A program made the translations under genes and the position numbers. The notes under the pieces are model-generated. The model was not told the DNA's origin. It was given only the letters and a program-made list of their open reading frames with translations, and ran no database searches. DNA of 13,636 bases from an uncultured Atopobiaceae bacterium (lineage in GTDB: Bacteria; Actinomycetota; Coriobacteriia; Coriobacteriales; Atopobiaceae): positions 1 through 13,636 of the forward strand of contig CANQSI010000019.1 of assembly GCA_947626465.1 (NCBI GenBank), in the 5' to 3' direction. Position 1 is the first letter of the stretch. Each line of letters starts with the position of its first letter. Below, one piece after another: positions 12,890 through 13,636 of the stretch.

Positions 12890-13216
12890 ATGGGAGCATT
12901 CAACGAGAAGCCACCCCTCGCGGAGCGCGTCTACGAGGTGGTTCGATCGATCCCCTGCGGCTGCGTGGCCACCTACGGGCAAGTAGCGCGCCTTGCGGGC
13001 TCGCCGCGCGCGGCTCGCTTCGTGGGGCAGGCGCTCCACCATAACCCGCATCCCATCGAGACTCCCTGCCATCGCGTGGTCTTTTCCGACGGCAAGCTCG
13101 CCGAGCATTTCGGCTTCGGCGGAGCGTCGGTGCAGCGCGAGCTCCTCGAAGAAGAGCATGTGCCCTTCATCGACGATATGCACGTCGACCTTGCGCGATG
13201 CCGCTGGAGCGCATAG
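12890..13216 (+). CDS. Small MGMT-family DNA alkyltransferase (single DNA-binding domain)
   Basis: Stand-alone version of the C-terminal domain of O6-methylguanine-DNA methyltransferase, 108 residues. It has the helix-turn-helix segment VATYGQVARLAG (26-37), the arginine-finger helix SPRAARFVGQALHHNP (38-53) and the active-site motif PCHRVV with C60. It then reads FGFGGASVQRELLEEEHV. The cysteine is kept, so it could accept an alkyl group, unlike alkyltransferase-like (ATL) proteins, which have Trp in this position. It lacks the N-terminal domain of Ogt/AdaB. ATG 12890 was chosen because GGGAG lies 5 bases upstream; in-frame ATGs at 12836, 12845 and 12863 lack ribosome sites. It ends 6 bp from the convergent ABC-F gene with no room for a terminator. 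Confidence 0.9.
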   Translation: MGAFNEKPPLAERVYEVVRSIPCGCVATYGQVARLAGSPRAARFVGQALHHNPHPIETPCHRVVFSDGKLAEHFGFGGASVQRELLEEEHVPFIDDMHVDLARCRWSA

Positions 13217-13222
13217 GCGCGC

Positions 13223-13636
13223 TCAGTCCACGTCCTCGCCGATCTCAAGCGCCACCGCGAGCCATCCATCCTCAAGCTCGGCGAGCTGGGCCGTGGCCTC
13301 GTTAAGCGCCGTTTGGAGCTCCTGGAGCGCCACGTAATCCGTGGGATCGGCATCCGCGAGGCGCTCCTTGAGATCAGCCACCTCTTCGCGGGTGCGCTTC
13401 ACGCGGCGCCCCGCCACATCGAAGGCGTGGCGCGCCGCCCTGCGCTCGGCGTTCTGGCGACGTCTTCGCTCGCGTTCGTCCCCAGCGGAGCTCGCGGCGT
13501 CTGGGGAAACGAGAGCCTTTTCCCCGCCGAGGCTCCTCTCCGAGCGCGCTTCCACGAGATCGAGGAACTCGTCCACGCCTCCCGGGAGATGCCGGATGCG
13601 GCCATCCACGAGCGCCCACACGTCATCGGTCGCGCG
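13223..13636 (-). CDS. ABC-F family ATPase, C-terminal part (5' truncated by window)
   Basis: C-terminal 137 residues of an ABC-F protein, soluble ATPases that act on the ribosome (translation factors such as EttA/Uup, or antibiotic-protection factors). The frame is open to the window edge. The visible part begins TDDVWALVDGRIRHLPGGVDEFLDL, the usual end of the second ATPase domain. A charged linker follows, then a coiled coil of about 80 residues (ERERRRRQNAERRAARH through ADLKERLADADPTDYVALQELQTALNEATAQLAELED), as in Uup-like and many ABC-F members. The ATP-binding motifs are outside the window, so the subgroup cannot be named. Convergent with the alkyltransferase gene. Confidence 0.82.
   Translation of the reverse strand, partial: RATDDVWALVDGRIRHLPGGVDEFLDLVEARSERSLGGEKALVSPDAASSAGDERERRRRQNAERRAARHAFDVAGRRVKRTREEVADLKERLADADPTDYVALQELQTALNEATAQLAELEDGWLAVALEIGEDVD

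Overview
This is a high-GC bacterial chromosomal segment. It most likely comes from an actinobacterium of the class Coriobacteriia (gut or oral relatives of Eggerthella, Collinsella or Olsenella). The inference rests on three things. Codon use is GC-rich throughout. There is an actinobacterial signature pair: a GarA-like FHA protein followed by an FtsR/Rv1828-type MerR regulator. These sit beside low-GC Gram-positive style housekeeping genes (TrxB, NlpC/P60 cell-wall hydrolases, and a Firmicutes-style Y-family polymerase with its small partner). No taxonomic marker such as rRNA is present, so the assignment is an inference.

Layout from left to right. (1) The C-terminus of an NCS2 purine permease (+), closed by a strong intrinsic terminator at 454-500. 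(2) A thioredoxin reductase (+, 567-1505), whose stop codon overlaps that of a convergent minus-strand pair: a DinB-type translesion polymerase (1774-3102) and a small conserved partner (1502-1768). The polymerase promoter has a TATAAT -10 box and an exact LexA/SOS box, CGAACGGGTGTTCG, over the expected start of transcription. (3) An intergenic region of about 530 bp (3117-3649) carrying a 53-bp tandem repeat and a terminator. (4) A long run of minus-strand genes from 11415 down to 3650. It begins with pgsA-like, dacF-like (4-bp ATGA overlap), malY/patB and ridA. After a gap of 137 bp come the FHA/garA-like gene, an ftsR-like MerR gene, apt and two secreted NlpC/P60 hydrolases. (5) A small four-helix membrane protein (+), a bidirectional terminator, a tRNA-Pro(GGG) (-), a nicotinamidase-like hydrolase (-), a divergent small MGMT-type alkyltransferase (+), and the truncated C-terminus of an ABC-F ATPase (-).

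Functionally the centre of the window concerns the cell envelope and growth control: phospholipid head-group synthesis (PgsA), peptidoglycan trimming (DacF, two C40 hydrolases), and the phospho-signalling/division-regulator pair (FHA plus MerR). MalY followed directly by RidA pairs an enzyme that forms 2-aminoacrylate with the enzyme that removes it. DNA-damage functions appear at both ends (SOS-controlled polymerase; alkyltransferase), and redox and purine salvage (TrxB, purine permease, Apt) fill the rest.

I see no phage, CRISPR, insertion sequence with a transposase, or toxin-antitoxin system. Most of the window is ordinary core chromosome. The least explained parts are the tandem repeat at 3464-3598, the small DinB partner, the DUF5648-bearing hydrolase and the tetraspan membrane protein.
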